Shown here in pieces: positions 26,433-33,851 of a stretch of 64,000 nucleotides of DNA. This DNA comes from Rubrivivax sp. (lineage in GTDB: Bacteria; Pseudomonadota; Gammaproteobacteria; Burkholderiales; Burkholderiaceae_C): assembly GCA_016719535.1 (NCBI GenBank), contig JADJYX010000039.1, positions 1 through 64,000 on the forward strand, in the 5' to 3' direction. The notes under the pieces were generated by a model that saw nothing but the letters and a program-made list of their open reading frames with translations, did not search any database and was not told the DNA's origin. The position numbers and the translations under genes are program-made. The number at the start of each line of letters is the position of its first letter. Positions within the stretch are counted from its first letter, which is position 1.

Positions 26433-28019
26433 ATGCCCGCACTCACCGCACTGATCTCCGTCTCCGACAAGGCCGGGGTGGTCGATTTCGCCCGCGCGCT
26501 GCACGACCAGGGCGTGCGCCTGCTGTCCACCGGCGGCACCGCACGGCTGCTGGCCGATGCCGGCCTGCCCGTCACCGAGGTGGCCGAGGTGACCGGCTTC
26601 CCGGAGATGCTCGACGGCCGCGTGAAGACGCTGCACCCGCGCATCCACGGTGGTCTGCTGGCCCGCCGCGACCTGCCGGCGCACATGGCGGCGCTGGCCG
26701 CGCACGGCATCGGCACCATCGACCTGCTGGTCGTCAACCTCTACCCCTTTGCGCAGGCCACCGCGCGGCCCGACTGCACGCTGGAAGACGCGATCGAGAA
26801 TATCGACATCGGCGGCCCGGCGATGCTGCGCGCCGCGGCCAAGAACTGGCCCGACGTGGCGGTGGTGATCGACCCCGCCGACTATGCGCAGGTGCTGGCC
26901 GAGCTGAAGGCCGGCGGCGTGGCGCGCAGCACCCGCTTCATGCTGGCGAAGAAGGTCTATGCGCACACCGCGGCCTACGACGGCATGATCGCCAACTACC
27001 TCGGCGCGCTGCACCCCGGCGCCGAGGACAACCCCGCCGCCGTGCCGGCACGCGAGCCCTTTCCCGCCGTCTATACCCTGCAGCTCGCCAAGACGCAGGA
27101 CATGCGCTACGGCGAGAACCCCCACCAGGCCGCCGCCTTCTACCGCGAGGGCAAGCCCGGCGCGGGCCTGCTGGCCGGCTGGACGCAGCTGCAGGGCAAG
27201 GCGCTCAGCTACAACAACATCGCCGACGCCGACGCCGCCTGGGAATGCGTGCGCAGCTTCGACGACACCCCGGCCTGTGTCATCGTCAAGCATGCCAACC
27301 CCTGCGGCGTGGCGGTCGGCGGCACGCTGGTCGAGGCCTACCAGAAAGCCTGGCAGACCGACCCCACCTCGGCCTACGGCGGCATCGTGGCGCTGAACCG
27401 GCCGCTGGACGAGGCCACCGCGCGCCAGATCGGCGACAACAGGCAATTTGTCGAGGTGCTGATCGCCCCCGCGATCACGCCCGAGGCGCGCGCGATCTTC
27501 GCCGCCAAGCACAACGTGCGCCTGCTCGAGGTGCCGCTGGGCGCGGCGGCCAACGGCCTGGACTTCAAGCGCGTCGGCGGCGGCATGCTGCTGCAGACGC
27601 CCGACACCAAGAACGTCGCGCGCAGCGAACTGCGCGTGGTCACCAGCAAGGCGCCGACCGAGGCGCAGCTCGACGACCTGCTGTTTGCCTGGAAGGTGGC
27701 CAAATTCGTGAAGAGCAACGCCATCGTCTTCTGCGGCGGCGGCATGACGCTGGGCGTGGGCGCCGGCCAGATGAGCCGCATCGACAGCGCGCGCATCGCG
27801 CGCATCAAGGCCGGCAACGCCGGGCTGTCGCTGCAGGGCTCGGCAGTGGCCAGCGACGCCTTCTTCCCCTTCCGCGACGGCCTGGACGTGGTCATCGACG
27901 AAGGCGCGGCCTGCGTCATCCAGCCCGGCGGCTCGATGCGCGACGACGAGGTCATCGCCGCCGCCGACGAGCGCGGCATCGCGATGGTCTTCACCGGCGC
28001 GCGGCATTTCCGGCACTGA
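26433..28019 (+). CDS. purH: Bifunctional AICAR formyltransferase / IMP cyclohydrolase
   Basis: PurH performs the last two steps of IMP synthesis. The 528-residue protein has the N-terminal MGS-like cyclohydrolase domain (STGGTARLLADAG, FPEMLDGRVKTLHP) up to about residue 200. The C-terminal formyltransferase domain follows, with DMRYGENPHQ, the catalytic KHANPCG and SDAFFPFRDGLD. Length is normal. It probably shares the dusB-fis transcript, an arrangement common in Burkholderiales. Confidence 0.97.
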   Translation: MPALTALISVSDKAGVVDFARALHDQGVRLLSTGGTARLLADAGLPVTEVAEVTGFPEMLDGRVKTLHPRIHGGLLARRDLPAHMAALAAHGIGTIDLLVVNLYPFAQATARPDCTLEDAIENIDIGGPAMLRAAAKNWPDVAVVIDPADYAQVLAELKAGGVARSTRFMLAKKVYAHTAAYDGMIANYLGALHPGAEDNPAAVPAREPFPAVYTLQLAKTQDMRYGENPHQAAAFYREGKPGAGLLAGWTQLQGKALSYNNIADADAAWECVRSFDDTPACVIVKHANPCGVAVGGTLVEAYQKAWQTDPTSAYGGIVALNRPLDEATARQIGDNRQFVEVLIAPAITPEARAIFAAKHNVRLLEVPLGAAANGLDFKRVGGGMLLQTPDTKNVARSELRVVTSKAPTEAQLDDLLFAWKVAKFVKSNAIVFCGGGMTLGVGAGQMSRIDSARIARIKAGNAGLSLQGSAVASDAFFPFRDGLDVVIDEGAACVIQPGGSMRDDEVIAAADERGIAMVFTGARHFRH

Positions 28020-28295
28020 TTCGTCCCCCCGAAGCGCCTTCGGCGCCTCCCCCCAGGGGGCGCCGCCAGCGGCCCGGCGGAGCCGGTTCCGCGGCGGCCG
28101 CTTGGTGGCGACAGTTGCCTGCTGGCTGCGCTGCCGCGAGGGCAGTGGGGACGGAGCCGCAGGCAGGCACCGACGTCCCGACTTGCCCTTACGCGATCCC
28201 GCGTAAGCCCGGCGAACCCATTCCGGGCGCAAAATCCACAGCCGAGGGCTGCCCGACAGGCCGGTGCCCCGCTTTTTCGACCTTTGGAGGATTCC
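28020..28295. other. Intergenic region with GC-rich dyads between purH and the thiolase
   Basis: No coding signal is convincing here. Just after purH are two overlapping dyads: a 5-bp stem with a TTC loop at 28034-28046, and the palindromic ggcgcc pair at 28042-28047 and 28059-28064 with a C-run facing a G-run. They could act as a weak transcript end without a T-run. I recall similar strings as repeated intergenic elements in Burkholderiales, which cannot be checked here. The distal part leads to the thiolase ribosome site and presumably contains its promoter. Confidence 0.5.
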
Positions 28296-29480
28296 ATGAG
28301 CAAGCGTGACGTGGTGGTGTTGAGTGCGGTGCGTTCGGCGATCGGCAGCTTCGGCGGTGCGCTCGCCGACATCGAGCCGGCCGAGCTCGGCGGCACGGTG
28401 ATGAAGGCGGCGGTCGAGCGGTCCGGCGTCGACCCCAAGCTGATCAACTATGTGACGGTGGGCAATACGATCCCCACCGAAAGCCGCTTCCCCTATGTGG
28501 CGCGCGTGGCCGCCATCCAGGCCGGGCTGCCGATGGACAGCGTGGCGATGAGCGTCAACCGTCTGTGCTCGTCGGGCCTGCAGGGCATCGTGACGACGGC
28601 GCAGAACATCCTGCTGAACGACTGCGACTACGGCATCGGCGGCGGCATCGAGGTGATGAGCCGCGGCGGCTATCTCAGCCCGGCCATGCGCACCGGCGCC
28701 CGCATGGGCGACACCAAGCTGATCGACATGATGGTCGCCACGCTGACCGACCCCTTCGGTGTCGGCCACATGGGCATCACGGCCGAAAACCTGGCCGCCA
28801 AGTGGGGCATCACGCGCGAACAGCAGGACGCGCTGGCGGTCGAGTCGCAGCGCCGCGCCGCCGCGGCCATCGCCGAAGGCCGCTTCAAGAGCCAGATCGT
28901 GCCCATCGTCAAGCAGACCCGCAAGGGCGAGGTCGTCTTCGACACCGACGAATATGTCAAGGCGGGCACGACGATGGAGTCGCTGGCCAAGCTCAAGCCG
29001 GCGTTCAAGAAGGACGGTACGGTGACCGCCGGCAACGCCAGCGGCATCAACGACGGCGCCGCCTTCTTCGTGCTGGGTGATGCCGAGACCTCGGCCAAGG
29101 CCGGCTACAAGCCGATCGCGCGCCTGGTCAGCTATGCGGTCGCCGGCGTGCCCAACGAGATCATGGGCGAGGGCCCGATCCCGGCCTCGAAGCTGGCACT
29201 GAAGAAGGCCGGTCTGACGGTCGGCCAGATGGACGTGATCGAGTCCAACGAAGCCTTCGCAGCGCAGGCGATTGCCGTGTCGCGCGGGCTCGAACTCGAC
29301 CCCGCCAAGACCAACCCCAATGGCGGCGCCATCGCCCTGGGCCACCCGATCGGCTGCTCGGGCGCCTTCATCGCCACCAAGGCGCTGTACGAGTTGCAGC
29401 GCACCAATGGCCGCTATGCGCTGGTGACGATGTGCATCGGCGGCGGCCAGGGCATCGCGGCGGTGTTCGAGCGCCTGTAA
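28296..29480 (+). CDS. Acetyl-CoA acetyltransferase / beta-ketothiolase
   Basis: A 394-residue biosynthetic-type thiolase that condenses or cleaves acyl-CoA, here likely feeding or draining acetoacetyl-CoA. Catalytic residues are the nucleophile C91 (RLCSSGLQ), the histidine in ALGHPIGCSG and the second cysteine in MCIGGGQG. It is closer in feel to BktB/PhaA-type enzymes than to FadA, but I would not fix the specificity. A TTGGAGGA ribosome site precedes the ATG and a strong terminator follows, so it is probably monocistronic. The phasin at 21.1 kb makes a PHA link plausible. Confidence 0.92.
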   Translation: MSKRDVVVLSAVRSAIGSFGGALADIEPAELGGTVMKAAVERSGVDPKLINYVTVGNTIPTESRFPYVARVAAIQAGLPMDSVAMSVNRLCSSGLQGIVTTAQNILLNDCDYGIGGGIEVMSRGGYLSPAMRTGARMGDTKLIDMMVATLTDPFGVGHMGITAENLAAKWGITREQQDALAVESQRRAAAAIAEGRFKSQIVPIVKQTRKGEVVFDTDEYVKAGTTMESLAKLKPAFKKDGTVTAGNASGINDGAAFFVLGDAETSAKAGYKPIARLVSYAVAGVPNEIMGEGPIPASKLALKKAGLTVGQMDVIESNEAFAAQAIAVSRGLELDPAKTNPNGGAIALGHPIGCSGAFIATKALYELQRTNGRYALVTMCIGGGQGIAAVFERL

Positions 29481-29504
29481 GCCCACGCGCGCTGCGGCTT
29501 GACG

Positions 29505-29531
29505 AAGGGCGGCCTGCGGGCCGCCCTTTTT
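29505..29531 (+). terminator. Rho-independent terminator after the thiolase
   Basis: A perfect 10-bp stem (29505-29514 with 29519-29528) with the 4-nt loop TGCG is followed by T residues continuing the stem end (29527-29531). It lies 25 bases after the thiolase stop. The half-sequence ggccgcccttttt recurs about 20 bases downstream. Confidence 0.9.
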
Positions 29532-29579
29532 GCTGGACGGGCGTCCGACCGGCCGCCCTTTTTCATTCACACTGCCGGC

Positions 29580-29804
29580 ATGCCCGACACCGACTTCCTC
29601 CTGCGCGGCGAGCACATCACGCTCGACGCCCTGCTCAAGGCCACCGGCCTGGCCGACAGCGGCGGCGGCGCCAAGGCGCTGATCGCCAGCGGCGCCGTGC
29701 AGGTCAACGGCGTGGTCGAGATCCGCCGCGGCCGCAAGCTGCGTGCCGGCGATGCCGTGCGCCTGGGCGCGCAGCAGGTGCAATTGCAGGCGGCGACCGC
29801 ATGA
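29580..29804 (+). CDS. Small S4-domain RNA-binding protein (YbcJ-like)
   Basis: A 74-residue protein that is essentially one S4 domain: ITLDALLKATGLADSGG, ALIASGAVQVNGVVE and a basic RRGRKLRAGDAV segment. YbcJ-like proteins are linked to RNA or ribosome binding, with poorly defined roles. It overlaps the following hydrolase gene by four bases (ATGA) and begins just after the thiolase terminator. Confidence 0.88.
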   Translation: MPDTDFLLRGEHITLDALLKATGLADSGGGAKALIASGAVQVNGVVEIRRGRKLRAGDAVRLGAQQVQLQAATA

Positions 29805-30694
29805 CCGGCCCGTTGCCGCCGCCGGTCAGCGGCGAACGTCTGGCCTTCGACAGCGCCGCCGGCCCGCTGGTGGCGTGGGTGGATGGCCAGGGGCCGCCGC
29901 TGCTGCTGGTGCACAGCGTCAATGCCGCCGCCTCGGCGGCCGAGGTGCGGCCGCTGCACGACCATTACCGCGCCACGCGCACCGTGGTGTCGATCGACCT
30001 GCCCGGCTACGGCGCCAGCGACCGCAGCGACCGCGCCTATACGCCGCGGCTGATGACCGATGCCGTGCTGGCCGCCGCGGACCTGATCGCGCACCGCTGC
30101 GGCCCGGCGCCGATCGATGCACTGGCGGTGTCGCTGGGCTGCGAATTTCTGGCCCGCGCCGCGGTCGAACGGCCGGCGTCCTGGCGCAGCCTGGCGCTGG
30201 TCAGCCCCACCGGCTTTCGCGGCACCGGCCGCTGGCATGCCGAGCCCGGCCGCACGCGCGCCGTGCCGGGGCTGCTGCGCGCGCTGCGCGGGCCGGGTGA
30301 CCTGTGGGGTGGCGCGCTGTTCCGCGCGCTGACGCGGCCGGGCGTCATCCGCTATTTTCTGCGCCGCACCTGGGGTGCGCAGGCCATCGACGAGGACCTC
30401 TGGCGCTACGACCTGCTGACCACGCGCCAACCCGGCGCCGAATTTGCGCCGCTGACCTTTCTCTCGGCCGGCCTCTTCAGCGCCGACATCCACACCGTCT
30501 ACGAAGCCCTGACGCAGCCGGTGTGGATGAGCCACGGCACGCGCGGCGACTTCACCGACTACCGCGGCAAGACGATCGTGCAGGGGCGGCCGAACTGGCG
30601 CATCACGGTGCTCGACAGTGGCGCGCTGCCCTATTTCGAGGACCTGGCCGGTTTCTGCCGCACCTACGACGGATTCCTCGCCGCCCTGCCCTGA
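29801..30694 (+). CDS. Alpha/beta-fold hydrolase
   Basis: A 297-residue alpha/beta hydrolase. The oxyanion segment is LLLVHSVNAAASAAE (typical HG replaced by HS). The nucleophile elbow is AVSLGCEF, with the serine in a GXSXG-like AVSLG context. A late aspartate lies in SHGTRGDFTDY. The usual final catalytic histidine is not obvious in the tail (VLDSGALPYFED), so activity may be altered. It is coupled to the S4-domain gene and overlaps the exonuclease start. Substrate unknown. Confidence 0.75.
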   Translation: MTGPLPPPVSGERLAFDSAAGPLVAWVDGQGPPLLLVHSVNAAASAAEVRPLHDHYRATRTVVSIDLPGYGASDRSDRAYTPRLMTDAVLAAADLIAHRCGPAPIDALAVSLGCEFLARAAVERPASWRSLALVSPTGFRGTGRWHAEPGRTRAVPGLLRALRGPGDLWGGALFRALTRPGVIRYFLRRTWGAQAIDEDLWRYDLLTTRQPGAEFAPLTFLSAGLFSADIHTVYEALTQPVWMSHGTRGDFTDYRGKTIVQGRPNWRITVLDSGALPYFEDLAGFCRTYDGFLAALP

Positions 30695-31422
30695 TGCCGA
30701 TCGCCGTCATCGACTTCGAGACCACCGGCTCGTCGCCCGGCCAGGGCGCGCGCGCCACCGAAATCGCCGCCGTGCTGGTCGACGAGGGCCGCATCGTCGG
30801 CCACTACCAGAGCCTGATGAACAGCGGCGCCTGGGTGCCGCCGTTCATCGAACAGCTCACCGGCATCAGCAATGCCATGCTGGCCGACGCCCCGCCGGCG
30901 CAAGCCGTGATGCGCGAGGTTCTGCGCTTCACCGCCGGCTGCCCGCTGGTGGCGCACAACGCCGCCTTCGACCGCGGCTTCTGGCAGGCCGAAACCGAAC
31001 GCGCCGGCTGCGAGCGCGACCCGGCCCATGTCTTCGCCTGCACGGTGCGGCTGTCGCGCCGGCTGCATCCGCAGGCCCCCAACCATCGCCTGGGCACGCT
31101 GGCCGCCTGGCACCGGCTGCCCGACACCGGCCGCGCGCACCGCGCACTGGCCGATGCCACCACCGCCGCGCATCTGCTGCTGCGCCAGCAGCAGGACCTG
31201 GCCGATCGGCTGGGCCTGGCGTCGGCGGGTCTCGCCGACCACCGCTGGCTGTGCACCGCGCAGGCCTGGCCGGTTGCCCGTGTCGAGCGAGCCTGCCGCG
31301 GGGGGGGGGGGGGCCGGGCGGCCGGGGCCCGGGGCGCGGGGGCGCGGGGGGCTCCCGCGGCCGGGCGCCAGCTGCGCGGCCCTCGCCGCCGGCCCGCCGC
31401 AGCGGCTAGCATCGGCGCATGA
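30694..31422 (+). CDS. DnaQ-like 3'-5' exonuclease (C-terminus doubtful)
   Basis: The first 190 or so residues are a clear DEDD exonuclease: DFETTG (residues 6-11), PLVAHNAAFDRGFW, and the last motif HRALADATTAAHLL with the histidine and aspartate of DEDDh enzymes. It resembles the proofreading epsilon-type or PolC-like fold and may act in DNA repair. After about residue 203 the frame runs through a 14-G tract and becomes pure Gly/Ala/Arg/Pro with no family likeness, ending at 31422 after entering the PlsC-like gene. The true C-terminus is therefore uncertain: sequence error, slippage or real extension. Confidence 0.75.
   Translation: MPIAVIDFETTGSSPGQGARATEIAAVLVDEGRIVGHYQSLMNSGAWVPPFIEQLTGISNAMLADAPPAQAVMREVLRFTAGCPLVAHNAAFDRGFWQAETERAGCERDPAHVFACTVRLSRRLHPQAPNHRLGTLAAWHRLPDTGRAHRALADATTAAHLLLRQQQDLADRLGLASAGLADHRWLCTAQAWPVARVERACRGGGGGRAAGARGAGARGAPAAGRQLRGPRRRPAAAASIGA
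31300..31313. repeat. Fourteen-G homopolymer in a G-rich tract
   Basis: An uninterrupted run of 14 G sits inside the exonuclease frame. It is followed to about 31,351 by further G-runs of 4 to 6 broken by single C or CC. Such a run is rare in bacterial DNA, prone to slippage and to sequencing error, and could form a G-quadruplex. Confidence 0.9.
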
Positions 31423-32039
31423 CGCGCGCCGACGCCATGGGCCTGCTGATCGCCTTCGTCGCCCGTCTGATCACGGGCGCGCAGGGCCATTGGAAGGGCT
31501 GCGCGCCCAAGGCCGAACAGCGCATCTATTTTGCCAACCACCAGAGCCACCTCGACTGGGTGCTGATCTGGGCCGCGCTGCCGGCCGAATTGCGCGGCAA
31601 TACGCGGCCGATCGCGGCCCGCGACTACTGGACCTCGGGCCGCTTCAAGCACTGGCTGACGCGCGAGGTCTTCAATGCCGTCTATGTGAGCCGGCAACGA
31701 ACCGACGACCAGGACCCGCTGGAGCCGCTGCAGGCGGCGCTGGGCAGCGGCGATTCGCTGGTGATCTTTCCGGAAGGCACGCGCAGCAACAAGGGCGAGC
31801 CCCTGCCGTTCAAGAGCGGCCTCTACCACCTGGCCGCGCAGTTTCCCGACGTGCAGCTGATCCCGGCCTGGATCGACAACGTGCAGCGCGTCATGCCCAA
31901 GGGCGAGGTGGTGCCGGTTCCCATCCTGTGCACGGTGACCTTCGGCGCGCCGCTGCAGCTGCTGCCGGGCGAGGACAAGCGCGACTTCCTCACCCGCGCC
32001 CGCGACGCCGTGCTGGCGCTGCGCCCCCGAGAGGCCTGA
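31419..32039 (+). CDS. 1-acyl-sn-glycerol-3-phosphate acyltransferase-like (PlsC family)
   Basis: A 206-residue lysophospholipid acyltransferase. Motif I is NHQSHLDW (the HX4D motif), motif III is VIFPEGTRSN, and RDYWTSGRF and PAWIDNVQRVMPKGE complete the PlsC pattern. It makes or remodels phosphatidate at the inner membrane. The stop is immediately followed by the CdsA-like ATG, so the two form a PlsC-CdsA unit outside the normal essential copies. Confidence 0.9.
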   Translation: MTRADAMGLLIAFVARLITGAQGHWKGCAPKAEQRIYFANHQSHLDWVLIWAALPAELRGNTRPIAARDYWTSGRFKHWLTREVFNAVYVSRQRTDDQDPLEPLQAALGSGDSLVIFPEGTRSNKGEPLPFKSGLYHLAAQFPDVQLIPAWIDNVQRVMPKGEVVPVPILCTVTFGAPLQLLPGEDKRDFLTRARDAVLALRPREA

Positions 32040-33002
32040 ATGGACCGGCTGCGCAGCCTCGGCATCGACGAGCAGGTCGCCCTGCTCTTCGTCACGCTGT
32101 TCGGCGTGCTGCTGCTGGTGACGGCCGCCGAGGCGCTGCGGTCGGTGGCACAGGACGACGACGAGCAGGCGCACCGCGTGCTGCAGTTGCGGCGCGACCT
32201 GGGCGCGCTGTGGGTGGGCGCGATCGTCTTCTGGGTGAGCTGGATCTCGGGCCCGGTGGGCGCCACGCTGGCCTTCGGCGTGTTCTCCTTCCTGGCGCTG
32301 CGCGAATTCATCACGCTGGCGCACACCCGCCGCGGCGACCACCGCAGCCTGATCCTCGCCTTCTTCGTCGTGCTGCCGTTGCAGTATCTGATCGTCGGGC
32401 TGCGGCGCTTCGACCTCTTCACCGTCTTCGTGCCGGTCTATGTCTTCCTGGCCATCCCCGTGGTCAGCGCGCTGGCCGGCGACCCCGGGCGCTTTCTCGA
32501 GCGCAACGCCAAGATCCAGTGGGGCATCATGGTCTGCGTCTTCGGCCTCAGCCATGCCCCGGCACTGCTGCTGCTGGACCTGCCGCGCTTTGCCGGCCGC
32601 GGCGCCTTCCTGCTGTTCTTCCTGGTCGTGGTGACGGCTGCCGCGCACATCGCGCAGGAACTGGCCGGCCGCCGCCTGCGCAGCATGCCGGTGGCGCGGC
32701 AGATCGACCGCAGCTTCTCGTGGCGCGCCTTCGGCGTGGGCGTGGCCGCCGCCGCCGCGCTGGGCGCGGCGCTGTTCTGGATCACGCCCGTCAAGCCCGG
32801 CACCGCCGCGCTGATGGGCGCGCTGGCCGGCGGCTGCGGCACGCTGGGCGACCTGGTGATGCGCGCGCTGAAGAAGGACGCCGGCGTGCGCTGGTGGGGC
32901 AACCAGAGCTCGGTCACCGGCGCCGTGGGCCTGCTCGACCGCGTGGCGCCGCTGTGCTTTGCGGCACCGGTGTTCTTCCATGCCGTGCGCTGGTATTTCT
33001 GA
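32040..33002 (+). CDS. Phosphatidate cytidylyltransferase-like protein (CdsA family)
   Basis: A 320-residue polytopic membrane protein of the CdsA family, about eight membrane helices. The C-terminal signature region has GTLGDLVMRALKKDAGV and LLDRVAPL. Compared with canonical CdsA the PGHGG block is replaced by WWGNQSSVTGAVG and the second aspartate of the DRxD motif is missing. It is therefore probably the divergent paralogue that travels with a PlsC-like gene rather than the essential enzyme. Starts one base after the acyltransferase stop. Confidence 0.85.
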   Translation: MDRLRSLGIDEQVALLFVTLFGVLLLVTAAEALRSVAQDDDEQAHRVLQLRRDLGALWVGAIVFWVSWISGPVGATLAFGVFSFLALREFITLAHTRRGDHRSLILAFFVVLPLQYLIVGLRRFDLFTVFVPVYVFLAIPVVSALAGDPGRFLERNAKIQWGIMVCVFGLSHAPALLLLDLPRFAGRGAFLLFFLVVVTAAAHIAQELAGRRLRSMPVARQIDRSFSWRAFGVGVAAAAALGAALFWITPVKPGTAALMGALAGGCGTLGDLVMRALKKDAGVRWWGNQSSVTGAVGLLDRVAPLCFAAPVFFHAVRWYF

Positions 33003-33005
33003 AGT

Positions 33006-33055
33006 CCATGCGCATCCTCGGCATCGACCCCGGCCTGCAGCGGACGGGCTTTGGC
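33006..33055 (+). repeat. Direct repeat copy 1: duplicated 5' end of ruvC
   Basis: These 50 bases, including an ATG at 33008 and the first 16 ruvC codons, are identical to 33148-33197. The frame from this ATG stops at 33100 after 30 codons. Between the copies is a perfect 10-bp hairpin (33078-33087 with 33091-33100, 3-nt loop). A segment at 33108-33123 is complementary to 33040-33054. Confidence 0.95.
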
Positions 33056-33147
33056 TCCGGCCCGTCGCTGCGCGACTTCACATCGTCGGTGACGATGTGA
33101 GCCTGCACCGAAGCCCGTCCCGCATCTGACACCCACGGTGGTTCTCC

Positions 33148-33197
33148 CCATGCGCATCCTCGGCATCGACCCCGGCCTGCAGCGGACGGGCTTTGGC
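33148..33197 (+). repeat. Direct repeat copy 2: authentic ruvC start
   Basis: Second copy of the 50-base repeat, offset by 142 bases, which continues into full-length ruvC. Its positions 33182-33196 can also pair with 33108-33123, so that arm could choose between copy 1 and copy 2. Confidence 0.95.
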
Positions 33198-33698
33198 GTG
33201 ATCGATGCCGAAGGGCAACGATCGAGCTATGTCGCCAGCGGCGTCATCAGCACCACCGAGGCGGCGCGCGGCGATCTGCCGCAGCGGCTGAAGATCATCT
33301 TCGAGGGCGTGCAGGAGGTGGTGCAGCGCTACCAGCCGCAGTGCGCGTCGGCCGAGATCGTCTTCGTCAACGTCAACCCGCAGAGCACGCTGCTGCTGGG
33401 CCAGGCGCGCGGCGCCGCGCTGGCGGCGCTGGTATCGGCCGGGCTGCCGGTGGCCGAATACACCGCGCTGCAGATGAAGAAGGCCATCGTCGGCCACGGC
33501 CTGGCCAGCAAGGCGCAGGTGCAGGCGATGGTGCAGCGCCTGCTGGCGCTGCCCGGCCTGCCCGGCAAGGACGCGGCCGATGCGCTGGGGCTGGCGATCG
33601 CGCACGCCCATGCCGCCAGCTCGCTGGCCGTGCTGGCCGGCCAGGCGCCGCTGCAGCGGCGCAGCCATGGCCAGTACCGCAAGGGCCGTGCGCATTGA
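33150..33698 (+). CDS. ruvC: Holliday junction endonuclease RuvC
   Basis: RuvC resolves Holliday junctions with RuvAB. The 182-residue product has the four acidic catalytic residues: D7 in MRILGIDPG, E69 in ASAEIVFVN, and D141 and D144 in GKDAADALGLA. QSTLLLGQARGAAL is another family signature. Length is normal. A GTG four codons upstream is in frame but the ATG gives the standard N-terminus. ruvA and ruvB are not in the window. The unusual feature is the exact duplication of its first 48 coding bases upstream. Confidence 0.96.
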   Translation: MRILGIDPGLQRTGFGVIDAEGQRSSYVASGVISTTEAARGDLPQRLKIIFEGVQEVVQRYQPQCASAEIVFVNVNPQSTLLLGQARGAALAALVSAGLPVAEYTALQMKKAIVGHGLASKAQVQAMVQRLLALPGLPGKDAADALGLAIAHAHAASSLAVLAGQAPLQRRSHGQYRKGRAH

Positions 33699-33851
33699 CG
33701 TCCGGCGTCAGGCAGAGGGCGGCACTGTGGACCCCAGGCCCGTGGCCGAGCCGCGCCATGGATCGGCATCGCCACCGGCTTCGGCTGCGGGGCACTGGTG
33801 GCGCAGCATGCGCCGGGCGCGGCGCGGGCGCGGTCCTGACGCCGGGTGTCA
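33696..33851. repeat. Inverted repeat pair at the convergent ends of ruvC and a lipoprotein gene
   Basis: Arms 33696-33712 and 33835-33851 are inverted copies of each other, matching at 15 of 17 positions. Each arm contains the stop codon of its flanking gene (ruvC on plus, lipoprotein on minus). The 122 bases between show no convincing gene. It could be a small palindromic insertion or a long bidirectional transcript-end structure. Confidence 0.6.

Noticed and set aside
33008..33100. 30-codon ORF from the first copy of the ruvC start
   Set aside because: It is a truncated duplicate that stops shortly after the repeat; I report the repeat rather than a gene.
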